DNA of 64,000 nucleotides from Methylocella silvestris BL2 (GCF_000021745.1 NC_011666.1:2118501-2182500), one strand, 5' to 3'; numbered from the stretch's first letter, positions 9,372 to 19,600 are shown. Translations and numbers: made by a program. The notes: generated from the sequence alone by a model not told the origin.

Positions 9372-9446
9372 AATATGGCATAGCATGCTAAGAATATCAA
9401 GCAAGCTCTTTGCAAGCTTGACGCCGTTCGCGCCTCGCGCTAGAAT
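9372..9446. promoter_or_regulatory. Divergent promoters and palindromes between the Ubl operon and xre
   Basis: Rightward promoter: TTGACG (9418-9423), 17-base spacer, TAGAAT (9441-9446), feeding the XRE gene. Leftward promoter read on the minus strand: TTGATA (9400-9395), 17-base spacer, CATATT (9377-9372), feeding the Ubl gene. A perfect palindrome TAGCATGCTA (9381-9390) lies in the leftward spacer. An inverted repeat TCAAGC-N13-GCTTGA (9397-9421) covers both -35 regions. The arrangement suggests the XRE repressor binds here and controls both directions. Confidence 0.65.
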
Positions 9447-9482
9447 CGTAAATGGAACAATGCGTTGCAGGAGGATGCCGCT

Positions 9483-9878
9483 ATGCTCGCCCGCACTGAT
9501 GACAGGAGTACCGTGAAGCCCACCCTTGGACAGTACCTCGCCTCGATTCGCACCGACCGCAAAATGACCTTGCGCGAAGTCGAGGAGGCCACCGGCAAAC
9601 AAGTATCGAATGCGTATTTGAGCCAGATCGAAAATGACAAAATCCAGAAGCCGTCGCCCAACATTTTGCACGCACTGGCTGAGCTCTATGCCATCAACTT
9701 CGAGAAGCTGATGGAAATGGCCGGATACTTAACTTCGCCGACGACGCGCGCCGACACCGAAAGGCACGGGCGAATCGCGACTTTCGCCGAACACAATCTC
9801 ACAGCCGAGGAAGAGGCTGAAATGATGCAGTTCCTTCAATTCATGCGAAGTAGGAAACGACCGGGTGATAAGACCTGA
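9483..9878 (+). CDS. XRE-family transcriptional regulator
   Basis: A 131-residue protein with an N-terminal Cro/C1-type helix-turn-helix (about residues 12-70, including TLREVEEATG and SNAYLSQIEN). The start at 9483 is chosen over the in-frame ATG at 9465 because CAGGAGG sits eight bases upstream. It overlaps the ImmA/IrrE-like peptidase gene by 14 bases. In such pairs the peptidase cleaves the repressor on a stress or phage signal. Placed divergently from the Ubl operon with shared operator-like repeats, it is likely the operon's regulator. Confidence 0.9.
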   Translation: MLARTDDRSTVKPTLGQYLASIRTDRKMTLREVEEATGKQVSNAYLSQIENDKIQKPSPNILHALAELYAINFEKLMEMAGYLTSPTTRADTERHGRIATFAEHNLTAEEEAEMMQFLQFMRSRKRPGDKT

Positions 9879-10806
9879 CGACAGCAGCTTAGACCCGGAA
9901 GATCTTCGGGCGGTCGAGGAGCGCGCACGCAAGCTCCTGGACCGCGCCGACGCGTGGGACCGGTTTCCCGTTCCGCTTGAGGACATTCTGGCCGCTGCCC
10001 AAGTGCGGGTTGCCCCGACGAGTATGTTCGATGCCGCCTCGATCATCGCTTATCTGAAGGGTAAGACTGCTGACGCGGGCGCGCGCATCAAGTCGGCAGT
10101 CGCTAAAGTTTTCGGCCTGTACGATGCCGGAGAAGGCCTCATCCACATCGATGACAAGGTAGTGAAATCGAAGCAGACCTTTCTTACGCTGCACGAGACC
10201 GCGCACCATGATCTGCCAACCCACCGCAAGCTCTTTCGCTTCTTTCAAGATTGCGAGAAGACCCTGGCTCCCGACATCGCCGACCAATTCGAGCGCGAGG
10301 CAAATAACTTTGCCCGCTTCGCTCTGTTCAAAGGCGACGCCTTTGCGCGACATGCCGCGGACTGCGCATTCGAGATCAAAACGCCAATGACGCTTGCGAA
10401 GAAATTCGGAGCGTCGGTCTACGCCTCGGCACGCGAATTCGCCCGAACCAATCACCGGGCCTGTGTCGTCTATATCTTGGAGCCGATTGAGCTCGTTGCC
10501 GGTCACGGCGCTAGCGCCAAAGTCCGCCGCATCGAACCTTCCCCTTCATACATAGCCCAGTTCGGACGGCCTTCGGATACGGTCGTTACTTTGAATCATA
10601 TCCTTGGCCCGGTCCTGCCAATCGGGCGCAAGATGACGCGCCCGGTCTCAGTGTCGATCAAGGACAAAAATGGGGCGCCGCACGAAAGCGTAGCTGAGCC
10701 CTTCGACACGCAGCACAACGTGCTGATCCTCCTCTATCCAGTGAAGGCGCTGAGTGGTTCGACCATCATCTTGCCGCCGGGCTTCAAAAAGGTGGCCGCT
10801 GTTTGA
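9865..10806 (+). CDS. ImmA/IrrE-family metallopeptidase
   Basis: A 313-residue protein starting at a GTG inside the end of the XRE gene. The zinc motif HETAHH is at residues 110-115 (HExxH), with a second conserved acidic/helical segment (FEREANNFARFALF) following, as in ImmA and IrrE peptidases. Family members cleave a partner XRE repressor, so this probably senses a signal and releases the Ubl operon from repression. The C-terminal ~150 residues form an extra domain that I do not recognise and that could be the sensor. Confidence 0.85.
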   Translation: MIRPDDSSLDPEDLRAVEERARKLLDRADAWDRFPVPLEDILAAAQVRVAPTSMFDAASIIAYLKGKTADAGARIKSAVAKVFGLYDAGEGLIHIDDKVVKSKQTFLTLHETAHHDLPTHRKLFRFFQDCEKTLAPDIADQFEREANNFARFALFKGDAFARHAADCAFEIKTPMTLAKKFGASVYASAREFARTNHRACVVYILEPIELVAGHGASAKVRRIEPSPSYIAQFGRPSDTVVTLNHILGPVLPIGRKMTRPVSVSIKDKNGAPHESVAEPFDTQHNVLILLYPVKALSGSTIILPPGFKKVAAV

Positions 10807-10815
10807 CCGGCACCG

Positions 10816-10998
10816 TCAGCGCGGCCTGAACTCAGGCCGCGCGAGAGCGATACGAATATTCTGCAGATTGTAATGAGCGGTGCGAAGCTCCGGCGAATTT
10901 TCCCTGAGGCGCGGCAGTTCGGCTGCGATCACTTGCAGCAGGATTTGCAGCTCGCTTCTCGTGCATCGCGCCAGTTCGGTTTGGGACATCACTCTCAT
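10816..10998 (-). CDS. Small hypothetical protein
   Basis: A 60-residue, mostly helical basic protein. The ATG at 10998 has GGAGG six bases upstream and is preferred over the in-frame ATG at 11010. It lies in converging orientation after the ImmA/IrrE-like gene. No domain recognised; similar short proteins occur in alphaproteobacterial mobile elements. No gene is seen between 10999 and 11304. Confidence 0.45.
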   Translation of the reverse strand: MRVMSQTELARCTRSELQILLQVIAAELPRLRENSPELRTAHYNLQNIRIALARPEFRPR

Positions 10999-11304
10999 CT
11001 TTTCCTCCATCGGTTCCGGCTGCGGACATCGCGGCCTTGTGCGGAGGGCAGGAGCGCTTCGGCGGGCTATGCACCGGGACGGCTGAAACGTGAGAGGAGG
11101 AGTGCTGCTTGCAGCACTTGCATTGACTTGAGGCGAAGCAGCTATCGCTTACGTACAGATAAAGGACGGGATGGCTGAAAGACGGACCGAGGAGGAAACA
11201 AAGTGTCACAACCGGATTGGGAAGAGGCGCGAAGCGAGGCAATGAATGAAGTATCTTCGCGAATGAACATGGATCGGACTGCGCGCGTCAGGTTATGATT
11301 GCGA

Positions 11305-12012
11305 ATGGAATCGCAACGCTTGAGTGATTTGCAGAAGTTTTATTCGATCATCGCTCGTCTTGAGAAAGGTCTCGGAGGAGCGCGAACGCTTGGAAGCGCT
11401 TCGGGCAGGCTCACCTGGCCAAAGCGAGGCGTTTATTTTTTCATGGAGGATGGCGAGGTTCGTTCCGAGTCAGGAAGCGGCCCGCGCATCGTGAGGGTCG
11501 GGACGCATGCGCTGAAGACCGCGTCGGGAACAAGACTTTGGACCCGCCTGTCGCAGCATCGCGGACGCCTGGGCAGTGGCGGCGGCAATCATCGCGGTTC
11601 GATATTCCGACTCATAGTGGGGACGGCACTCATGGCGCGGCACGGCCATGAGTATCCGACGTGGGGCAGCGGACAGTCGGCAAGTGCCGATATACGGGCT
11701 GGCGAGGTGGAGCTGGAGCGCGAAGTAACGCGCTTCATCGGCGCGATGCCGTTTGTCTGGATCGAGGTCGACGACGAGCCCGGTGCAGACAGCATGCGCG
11801 GCTACATCGAGCGCAATGCAATTGCGCTTCTCAGCAACTTCGGCAGGACGCCGGTTGATGCGCCATCCGAGGGATGGCTTGGCCATGACTGCAACAGGGA
11901 GAGGATCAGGAAGTCAGGTCTGTGGAATTCCAATCACGTCGATGAGGTCTACGACCCGGCGTTTCTCGAATGCCTTGAGCGGCATGTGCTGGCGATGGAG
12001 GCGGTCGCTTGA
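11305..12012 (+). CDS. GIY-YIG-like protein, first gene of a three-gene operon
   Basis: A 235-residue protein. Residues 35-60 read RGVYFFMEDGEVRS and then RIVRVGTH, resembling the two strands (GIY and YIG) of GIY-YIG nucleases, followed by a helix containing RLSQHRG. This would make it a DNA-cutting or DNA-repair type enzyme, but the match is by eye and the second motif is VGT rather than YIG. The ATG at 11305 is used; the upstream in-frame codon at 11299 is TTG. The stop overlaps the start of the next gene by four bases, so all three genes are probably one functional unit. Confidence 0.55.
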   Translation: MESQRLSDLQKFYSIIARLEKGLGGARTLGSASGRLTWPKRGVYFFMEDGEVRSESGSGPRIVRVGTHALKTASGTRLWTRLSQHRGRLGSGGGNHRGSIFRLIVGTALMARHGHEYPTWGSGQSASADIRAGEVELEREVTRFIGAMPFVWIEVDDEPGADSMRGYIERNAIALLSNFGRTPVDAPSEGWLGHDCNRERIRKSGLWNSNHVDEVYDPAFLECLERHVLAMEAVA

Positions 12013-12671
12013 TTGTCGTCATTCAGTGCGCTGCAAAAAAGCGTGACGACGCGGGTCATCTCAGGACGAAGGATGGAAGGCGGGTTCTGTTTGTCGCCGA
12101 TCCTGATAGAGCTCCGCCCAAGGCGGGCTACGTCTACGCACGGCCCGACGACATCGCCGATGACGGCAAGGCGTGGCGTGATATTTTGCAAGGCTACAAC
12201 AGCCAACCCGGAAACAATCCGCTCGGGCTTCTTCGCGCGTTCGAATTATATGCGAACGATGCTTATCGCCATCTCGCGGACCGGGTCGGCTTGGACAAGA
12301 TGTTCATTCTCTCGGCTGGCTGGGGACTGATCAACGCGGCCTTTCTCACCCCCTGTTACGACATCACGTTCAGCGCTCAGGCCGAGCCGTACAAGCGCAG
12401 GCGAAAGACCGATCACTACCGTGATCTGCGCATGTTGCCGAGGGAGACAAACGAGCCAATCGTGTTCTTCGGCGGCAAGGATTATCTGCCGCTCTTTCGC
12501 GAACTGACCGACGGCGCCTGGTCGCCGCGAACCGTGTTCTTCAATTCCGCGACCGTGCCGCAGATACAAGGAGGCTCCGCCGTCCGGTTTCAAACCACGA
12601 CCCGCACGAACTGGCACTATGAATGTGTGAATGCGTTCTTACGCGGCGAAATCGGAAGCGAGCTATCGTGA
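12009..12671 (+). CDS. DUF6884 / YaaA-like protein
   Basis: A 220-residue protein beginning at a TTG that overlaps the upstream stop (TTGA). The N-terminal strand VVIQCAAKK, the central motif LSAGWGLI and a Tyr-rich core fit the DUF6884 family, distantly like the peroxide-stress protein YaaA. Biochemical role is not established for this family. It sits between a GIY-YIG-like protein and a GNAT-like protein with four- and one-base overlaps, so a DNA-related or base-modification role in a shared pathway is possible but unproven. Confidence 0.55.
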   Translation: MIVVIQCAAKKRDDAGHLRTKDGRRVLFVADPDRAPPKAGYVYARPDDIADDGKAWRDILQGYNSQPGNNPLGLLRAFELYANDAYRHLADRVGLDKMFILSAGWGLINAAFLTPCYDITFSAQAEPYKRRRKTDHYRDLRMLPRETNEPIVFFGGKDYLPLFRELTDGAWSPRTVFFNSATVPQIQGGSAVRFQTTTRTNWHYECVNAFLRGEIGSELS

Positions 12672-13156
12672 TGAAGCCAATTGCCGGAGAGCCGGGAAGT
12701 TTTTCGGACATCGACCGCACTGCGTTTATCGCACTCGTTAAAGCGGGCGGCGAAGTCAGCGATGTTGTGCTGGCGCGGAACGTCAAGAACGCGAAAGCGC
12801 TCGTGCTTCTGCGCGGCAAAGAAGGCATCAAGGGTGTGGCCGCTCTCAAAAAGCCGCTTGCAAGCTATCGCAGGCGCATCAGCGGGAAGTCGGAATTCCA
12901 TGTCGATGCTTCGAGCTTCCCTTACGAGCTCGGCTACATTTACATCGTCCCCGAGGCACGGGGGCAGCATCTGTCAGGTCCACTCGTCAATGCGGCGATA
13001 GACGCGGCGGCGGGCGCTGGAATTTTTGCAACGGCGCGGGTCGATAACGCCCGCATGCATGCCTCGCTCGTGAAGGCCGGTTTCGAGGCCCAGGGCAAGC
13101 CGTACGGCGGACGAGGCGGCAAACGCCAAATCCAAATCTTCATCAGACCTGGATAA
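12671..13156 (+). CDS. GNAT-like acyltransferase
   Basis: A 161-residue protein whose ATG overlaps the preceding TGA by one base. The pattern ELGYIYIVPEARGQHLSGPL matches the acetyl-CoA-binding segment of GNAT enzymes, where V-x-P-x-x-R/Q-G-x-G/H sits at the end of beta-4. The C-terminal part (VDNARMHASLVKAGF) is the usual GNAT helix before the last strands. Substrate unknown. In this operon it might modify a protein or nucleotide product of the DUF6884-like partner. Confidence 0.65.
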   Translation: MKPIAGEPGSFSDIDRTAFIALVKAGGEVSDVVLARNVKNAKALVLLRGKEGIKGVAALKKPLASYRRRISGKSEFHVDASSFPYELGYIYIVPEARGQHLSGPLVNAAIDAAAGAGIFATARVDNARMHASLVKAGFEAQGKPYGGRGGKRQIQIFIRPG

Positions 13157-13183
13157 ACCCGCGCCCGCTGAAATGTTCTCCCG

Positions 13184-13648
13184 TCAGTGCAATGTCGTGC
13201 CCACTTCATCGTCCTGTTCCAGCAGTGGCTGGCCGAAGCGCAGCACTGACAGAACCTCCTCCCAGAACAGCTTCCAGTCAGTTCCCTCTGCCGCGGCGAT
13301 GTAAAGCGACGCTATCGCTTCCGAGATGAGCACGTTGCCGGTCTCCCTCGCTATGAGGTTCGCAGTTGTCTCCGCGTCGCGGCAATCAGTCTCGAAGGCC
13401 TCATACTGGCGTATGATCGCCACTGCACATTCACGCGCCTGCCATAGAGGGATGCGGCAGACCTCGTGCATGAAGCGCAGCAGCAGTGCGGCCTTATCCC
13501 AGCCGCACGCTCCCTTGGGGATGTACTCGCACGCATAATCCTTACGGTCGGCGAGAGCCTGCTTGCGCTCCGCCCGTGATGCGTTTTTGAGGTCGCCGGT
13601 CAATGCTCCATAGCGCCTGAAGGCTTTCATGTGGATGGTCATGTCCAT
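13184..13648 (-). CDS. Hypothetical protein
   Basis: A 154-residue soluble, helix-rich protein with several cysteines and aromatic residues. The ATG at 13648 has AAAGGAGCG at good distance and is preferred over the upstream in-frame start at 13675. It converges with the GNAT-like gene. I do not recognise a family. Its place between two mobile-element-type blocks suggests accessory status. Confidence 0.55.
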   Translation of the reverse strand: MDMTIHMKAFRRYGALTGDLKNASRAERKQALADRKDYACEYIPKGACGWDKAALLLRFMHEVCRIPLWQARECAVAIIRQYEAFETDCRDAETTANLIARETGNVLISEAIASLYIAAAEGTDWKLFWEEVLSVLRFGQPLLEQDDEVGTTLH

Positions 13649-14099
13649 GGGGCGCTCCTTTCTTGCGAGAAGCACTACGCGAAGCGATTTCTGAATTCCT
13701 GGTCAGAAGCTGGTCAGAGATTGGCATGGCGCGTACGCCCCTGCCGTACCGGGCTCTATTCGCTCACCTTGCGGCGCGCTCACCGAACCCGCGCAGATCC
13801 CGCTACGCAGGAAGCGCGGTTTCGGCCATTCGGTGACGATCCCTCGCGCGAAGTTTTACCGGCAGCCCTTGGCTGACTTTCCTCGCAGGTAAAAGGGGTC
13901 AGGGATGGCGCTGCCCTCCCTCCCTTTGGCACGCCTTCTTTGGACAGGCAGCGCCGCGTCCGGCGCGGGGCAAGAGAAGAGCCCCGCTCCGTCCGGCAAC
14001 CCGGCCTGCCACGAACTCATACCGACCCAACCCTCCCGCTCTCGGCGAGTGCCAACCGGTTGCATGGCAACCCGGCTTTTTGAGTGAGGAGGAAGGAAG
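13649..14099. other. Gene-free interval before ardC
   Basis: No convincing gene in this 451-base stretch. It is rich in GC blocks (13900-14050) and ends with a strong ribosome-binding site, GAGGAGGAAGG, directly before ardC. Promoters for ardC and for the minus-strand gene at 13648 should lie here, but I cannot mark them securely. Confidence 0.5.
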
Positions 14100-14999
14100 A
14101 TGAGAAGCGACGTTTATCAGCGTGTCACGGATCAGATTATTGCAGAGCTTGAGAAGGGCGTGAGGCCTTGGCTGAAGCCTTGGAATGCGGAGCAAGCGGC
14201 AGGAAGGATCACCCGTCCGCTGCGCGGTAATCTCATTCCCTATCAGGGCATAAACGTCATCATGCTCTGGGCGGAAGCGATGGAAAAGGGCTTTGCGGCA
14301 CCGATCTGGATGACCTTCAAGCAGGCTCTGGAACTGGACGCTCATGTCCGCAAGGGCGAAAAGGGAAGCCTTGTCGTGTTTGCTTCAAGCATGACGCGCA
14401 CCGAGACCGTCGAAGCGACCGGCGAAGAGGAGGAGCGCAACATTCCCTTCATGAAGGGCTACACCGTGTTCAACGTCGAGCAGGTGGACGGACTTCCTGC
14501 GCACTACTACGCGACAGCGGAGGCGCGCCTTGATCCAGTGAAGTGCAATGCGGCAGCGGAAACGTTCTTCGCAAACACCGCCGCCCAAATCCGGCATGGC
14601 GGCAACATGGCCTATTACAGCACGGGACCCGATCACGTGCAGATGCCGCCTTTTGAAACCTTCCGCGATGCAGAGAGCTATTACGCGACGCTCGCACACG
14701 AGGTGACGCACTGGACGAAGCATCCGAAGCGGCTCGACCGTGACTTCGGGCGCAAGCGGTTCGGCGATGAAGGCTATGCGATGGAGGAGCTGGTCGCGGA
14801 GCTTGGCGCGGCTTTCCTGTCTGCCGATCTCGATCTCACCCCGGAGGTTCGCCCCGATCATGCTTCCTATATCGAGAATTGGCTGAAGGTGCTGAAGGAG
14901 GACCGGCGCGCCATCTTTGCGGCAGCTTCGCACGCACAGCGCGCGGCGGACTTTCTGAACGGGTTTCAGAAGTCAGACATACAGGCGCATGCCGCCTGA
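14100..14999 (+). CDS. ardC: ArdC-family antirestriction protein
   Basis: A 299-residue protein. The N-terminal half (about 1-130) matches the ArdC ssDNA-binding domain (DVYQRVTDQIIAELEKGV, GYTVFNVEQVDGL). The C-terminal half is a zincin peptidase with HEVTH at 200-204 and a downstream EELVAELGAAF acting as the third ligand region. ArdC-type proteins protect incoming ssDNA against host restriction during conjugation. This gene is a typical leading-region gene of conjugative or mobilisable elements and supports calling the block mobile. Confidence 0.93.
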   Translation: MRSDVYQRVTDQIIAELEKGVRPWLKPWNAEQAAGRITRPLRGNLIPYQGINVIMLWAEAMEKGFAAPIWMTFKQALELDAHVRKGEKGSLVVFASSMTRTETVEATGEEEERNIPFMKGYTVFNVEQVDGLPAHYYATAEARLDPVKCNAAAETFFANTAAQIRHGGNMAYYSTGPDHVQMPPFETFRDAESYYATLAHEVTHWTKHPKRLDRDFGRKRFGDEGYAMEELVAELGAAFLSADLDLTPEVRPDHASYIENWLKVLKEDRRAIFAAASHAQRAADFLNGFQKSDIQAHAA

Positions 15000-15056
15000 C
15001 ATGCAGCGCCAGAATTGGCTATTCTTGATCGTGCAGATCAGCGGGAGGTACAGGCC

Positions 15057-15365
15057 ATGACTGAAGATGAGGAACTGGAGGCAGAGCGTCTTTCGAAGCT
15101 CGCCGAGCTTCGAAAGCAGGATCGGGAACGCGGCGAAAAGCAGCCGCTGGAATTTCGGTACGGGCCGGAGAGCTTCGGCTGTCACGAAGCTCTTCATGTC
15201 ACGAATTTGATCCTCGATCTTATCGAGCGAGAGCTGACGAACCACGGCGCAATCGTTCAGAATGCCGAGTGGTACGCCAATGTTCGCAGGGCGCAGGATG
15301 AGCTTGCCGCGCTGTATCAGAAGATTGGCGCGGCGCAGATGGCGGGGGCGGATCAGCGGCATTGA
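15057..15365 (+). CDS. Small hypothetical protein after ardC
   Basis: A 102-residue, charged, helical protein. The ATG at 15057 has GGGAGGT about nine bases upstream, unlike the longer in-frame start at 15015. It follows ardC in the same direction with a 57-base gap and may share its transcript. No recognised domain. Confidence 0.6.
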   Translation: MTEDEELEAERLSKLAELRKQDRERGEKQPLEFRYGPESFGCHEALHVTNLILDLIERELTNHGAIVQNAEWYANVRRAQDELAALYQKIGAAQMAGADQRH

Positions 15366-15520
15366 GGCGCGCGTGAGCGTCAGACGAAGTCTTTTACAGA
15401 ACAGCATCACCATCTGATTGGCGTTTTCGAAAACAATTAGCGCGTGTACTAAAGCTGTCTGATCGTATATATTTACGACGCTAAACTTTAGTCCATAACG
15501 ATTTTACTTATGAGCTTTTA

Positions 15521-16681
15521 TTGGGAACGATTTTCAGGGCGATAACATTTACGCTGATACTTCTGTCATTTTATCCAACGAATAGGGCCGTTGCAGCGGC
15601 CCAAGACAGCCAGATCAGTCAACCACAGCCATCGAAATTTTGGTCGGAGGGCGACAAAGCGCCCAACGAGGTGAAAGGGGCGGAGGTTTCGAGAGATCAG
15701 CTGATTTCGGACTTCATGCGAACCGCCTTCAGCAATTCTTTATGGCTTGAGAACAGCGGCACTCCTTCCGCGGCACTGGCTCCGTTCAAAGGCTATGTTG
15801 CCGGTCTGAAAAAGGCACCCTCGGACAAACATTCCTGGCTTCAAGACTTTATCAGTCGCAGAGACGGCATTCCTCCTCACGACCGTATCGCGAAATGGAC
15901 GCATCCGGTCTCTGTTGGAATCGGATGGCCTTCGTAAGGGTCTTCCACGACGCCTCCTACGTCACCCGAGCTGGTAGCATTCGCGGCGGAAACCGTGAAG
16001 GACACACTCTCAGAGATCGGGGGGGCTGTATCGGAGTCAGTCACCTTTGTACCGCCAGGCGATCCGAGGGAAGTGACGAAGGATTACGCCAAAATCAGGA
16101 TCGTTTTCCTTCCTGAAACCGGACTGCACAATCATTTCAAGTTTCGAGACTACCAAACCGGGATGGCGTCTGAAGACTGGTATACCCAGCTTAGCCAAGC
16201 GTACGTAGCCGCAATTCCTTTCACACCGACATCACCCACGCAAGTCGACGGCTTCCTGCTTTCCAACGCTGACAATAGCTTGGGCCTCGCGGTATGCAGG
16301 ATTGTCGCGGGCCTTCCGCGCAAGGTCCAAAAAGCTTTGATCAACGAATGTCTCGTCAGGGCAATGGGATTGACGGAGTTGTTGCCCGACAAGCCGCAAA
16401 GCACCCTAGGTCCTTGGAACCGTCCCTACGACGCGACCGAAATGACTCCGCTTGCCGATGGCGACAAATCGTTCTGGAGCCTCGGCACACAAGCCGAAAA
16501 GGAAAAATATTTCAGGGAACTGCCAATCGTCCAGGCTGCTCGCGCCCCTGACGTTACGGATTACGACAAAAGGTTGCTCTCAATCTTATACTGCCCAGAC
16601 ATCAAGCCTGGAATGGATAAGTACCAAGCTATTATTGCGTTACTGAGAAACAATACGTGTTTTAAAAAATCAAATTTTTAG
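15521..16681 (+). pseudogene. DUF2927-like secreted protein interrupted by one in-frame stop
   Basis: Two open stretches in the same frame (15521-15937 and 15938-16681) are split only by TAA at 15935-15937. The first half starts with a hydrophobic signal peptide ending in AVAAA and continues to the PVSVGIGWPS region. The second half has a C-terminal LLSILYCPDIKPGM motif, as in DUF2927 proteins. Without the stop it would encode about 386 residues. The start is a TTG with a weak ribosome site, so the true start is uncertain. It lies ten bases before the RTX gene and may once have been its partner. A sequencing error or recoding at the TAA are alternatives. Confidence 0.6.
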
Positions 16682-16690
16682 GAGACAGCA

Positions 16691-19600
16691 ATGTCTGGAA
16701 TTACTTTTATTGTCGAAGGCGCCACTGGATTAGACGAGCAAGACGTAAAGAACTCTTTCGAAAACCTTCGCAACGCCTCTGGTGATTTTGATCAAGATAT
16801 TCTCTACATTGCCTCTAAAACACGCGTTCTCATCATTATCGCGAACGATACCGTTAGCGGAACATCAGCCACGTATCCTGTCACTTCGGGCGACACGGCG
16901 TACTATGGCACCTATGACTACGTGATCCGAATTCCGAAGCAGGGCTTCGATGGCGATACATACAATCACGTTGGAACAGACAAGTGGTCATTGGAACGCT
17001 TATACGCCCATGAAGTAGCGCACGTCATGCAAGCCATAGGTGACAACGCACCATCGACGCAAGCGGAGCGGGAAGAACAAGCGACGAAATATTCAAATCA
17101 TATTATGAGCACAGCTCATCCCGAGGAGAGCCCGCAGACCCATTACTATAATACGGAGGGCGATACCGGCAGCGGCCTCAATCAAAACTCGGGAAGCGGG
17201 GACTCTCCGCACATTCTGGACGACAGCAGCCCACTAAGTGAGAATTTGCCAGGGGCTCCCCTGCCAAGTCAGCTAGCTGCGATTCAACCGGCATTTGGAG
17301 ATGCAATTAACGCCTCCAGTCCCCTTGTAATCGACCTTTCCTCGGGTCACTCCGGCGTGACTCTGACCACGTGGAGCGCTAGTACTACCGAGACGTATTT
17401 TGATCTGGACGACAATGGCTTTGCCGTTCAGACCGCTTGGGTTAGCGGCGATACCGGGCTTCTGGCGCGCGACTTAAACGAAAACGGAATTATTGACTCC
17501 TCGGCAGAACTGTTCGGGTCTCCGACCGTTGATGGCTTCGCGAAATTGGCGATGCTCGATTCAAACCATGACCTCCGCATTGATAGCAATGATGACGCTT
17601 GGGACTCCCTGGTTGTCTGGAATGATGACGGAGACGCGGTCACGCAGAGCGGCGAACTTCATTCGCTCGCATCACTCAACATCGCAAACATCGATCTTGC
17701 CGGAGTCGCTTCCTCAACGAGTACGATCTCCGGAAACTCGATCAGCCACGTTAGTAAGATCACCTTCACGAGCGGTGCAACGGCAGCGATCGACGACGCC
17801 TGGTTCGTACATGACAATACGAACTCCTTCTATACAGGCGAGTACACCCTTGATGTCGACACACTATTTCTTCCGAGAGTGCGCGGTTACGGTACCTTGC
17901 CTGATCTGACTATAGCGATGAGCCTGGATTCCGATCTTAAGGACTTGGTCTTGGGTTTCGCAGGTACCGATCTGTCCGAATTCGCAGATGCCAAAACTGC
18001 AATTACGGACATCCTCTATAAATGGGCTGGCGTGGAAGGCGTCGATCCCGACAGCAGAGGCATTTGGGTTGATGCCCAGCATCTAGCTTTCCTTGAACAG
18101 TTCATCGGAAGTGACTTCCTTCAAATCACAACCCACTCTGCAGACCCGCAGCCATGGGCTGGGGCACTGATCGAGGACGCCTATCAGGCGGCCTTCGCGA
18201 TGTTGTCGGCGGACATATTGGTCCAGACGGGTTTTGGTCAGCTGTTTGACACCGCCATTACGTACAACCCTTCGTCTGGCACTCGTACCGGTGACACTGA
18301 TCTATCTGAGGACGCAATCGATGATCTCGTCAGCATCGCTCCTTCGTCTGGACCTGAGAATGAGGCGTTCTGGGTGTCGGTCGCGTGGGCGCTGGATGTT
18401 ACGAAGGGCATTTCGAATCTGAGTTACGACGAGACGACATGGCTCTCCGACGCAATCACGGCGTCCAATGCATTGTCGGACTGGGCAACGGTCTTACACA
18501 GCTACGACCCGTCCGCCGGCACCGCCTCGCAAAACGGCACAAATGGAGCTGAAACCCTTTATGGAGACGTGACCGCGGATACCATCCATGGCTTCAACGG
18601 CGCTGACACCATCTACGGAGACTACGGCAACGACATCCTCTACGGCGACGACGGCAACGATGTCATCTATGGGGATGAAGGCGCTGATGTGCTTTATGGA
18701 GGAGCCGGTAACGATCATCTTTATGGAGGCGACGGCAACGATACGATCCATGGCGAGTACGGTAACGACACCCTGGACGGCGGAGCTGGCGGGAACTTCC
18801 TGAGCGCTCTAACGGGCGATGACACCTTCGTTTATGGAGGAGGTCACGATGTGATTAGCGATACCGGCGGTTCGGATCAGTTGCTTCTGCCATCAGGGAT
18901 CGTCTTAGGCGACCTGACTTTCCAGAGAGTTTCGACGGAAGGCAGCCTTTCGTATTTCGACGACCTCCTCATCAACATTGATGGTGCCGGTACAATCGAG
19001 ATCAAGGCACATTTCCAAAGTTCCTCGTTCCGTATTGAGACGCTGGTGTTCTCCGACACCAGCACGCTGGATTTAACGACCCTTGCAAATCCAGATGTGT
19101 ACCTAACGGCGGGAAATGACACGTTTACCAGCGGCGCGACTGGCGCCTTCGCTATCTACGGAGGCGATGGTGATGACTATATGTCCGATTATCAAAATGC
19201 TGCTCACACCTTCGACGGTGGCAACGGCAATGATGCGATGTACGGAGGAGCTGGCAACGATACTTACATCGCGAGCACCGGCTTCGATACAATCAGCGAA
19301 AATGCAGGGACAGACACAATCGTCGTCCCAGCCGCATTCACGATTGATGACGTGACCTTCTACCGAATCCTAAATGGAAGCGGCCCAACCGATAACCTTG
19401 GCATCTCGATCAATGGCCTCGGCGAAATCGCCGTGATCGCGCAATTTTCGAGTGCGCTGGTTGAGTACATGCACTTTGACAACGATAACAGCACAATATC
19501 ACTGTCAGGCCTCTCCATCACAACGGTTGGAACGGCAGGGAATGATAACCTGAGTCCTCCTAGCACTCATGCGGGAGCCAACGATATTCTAGACGGGAGA

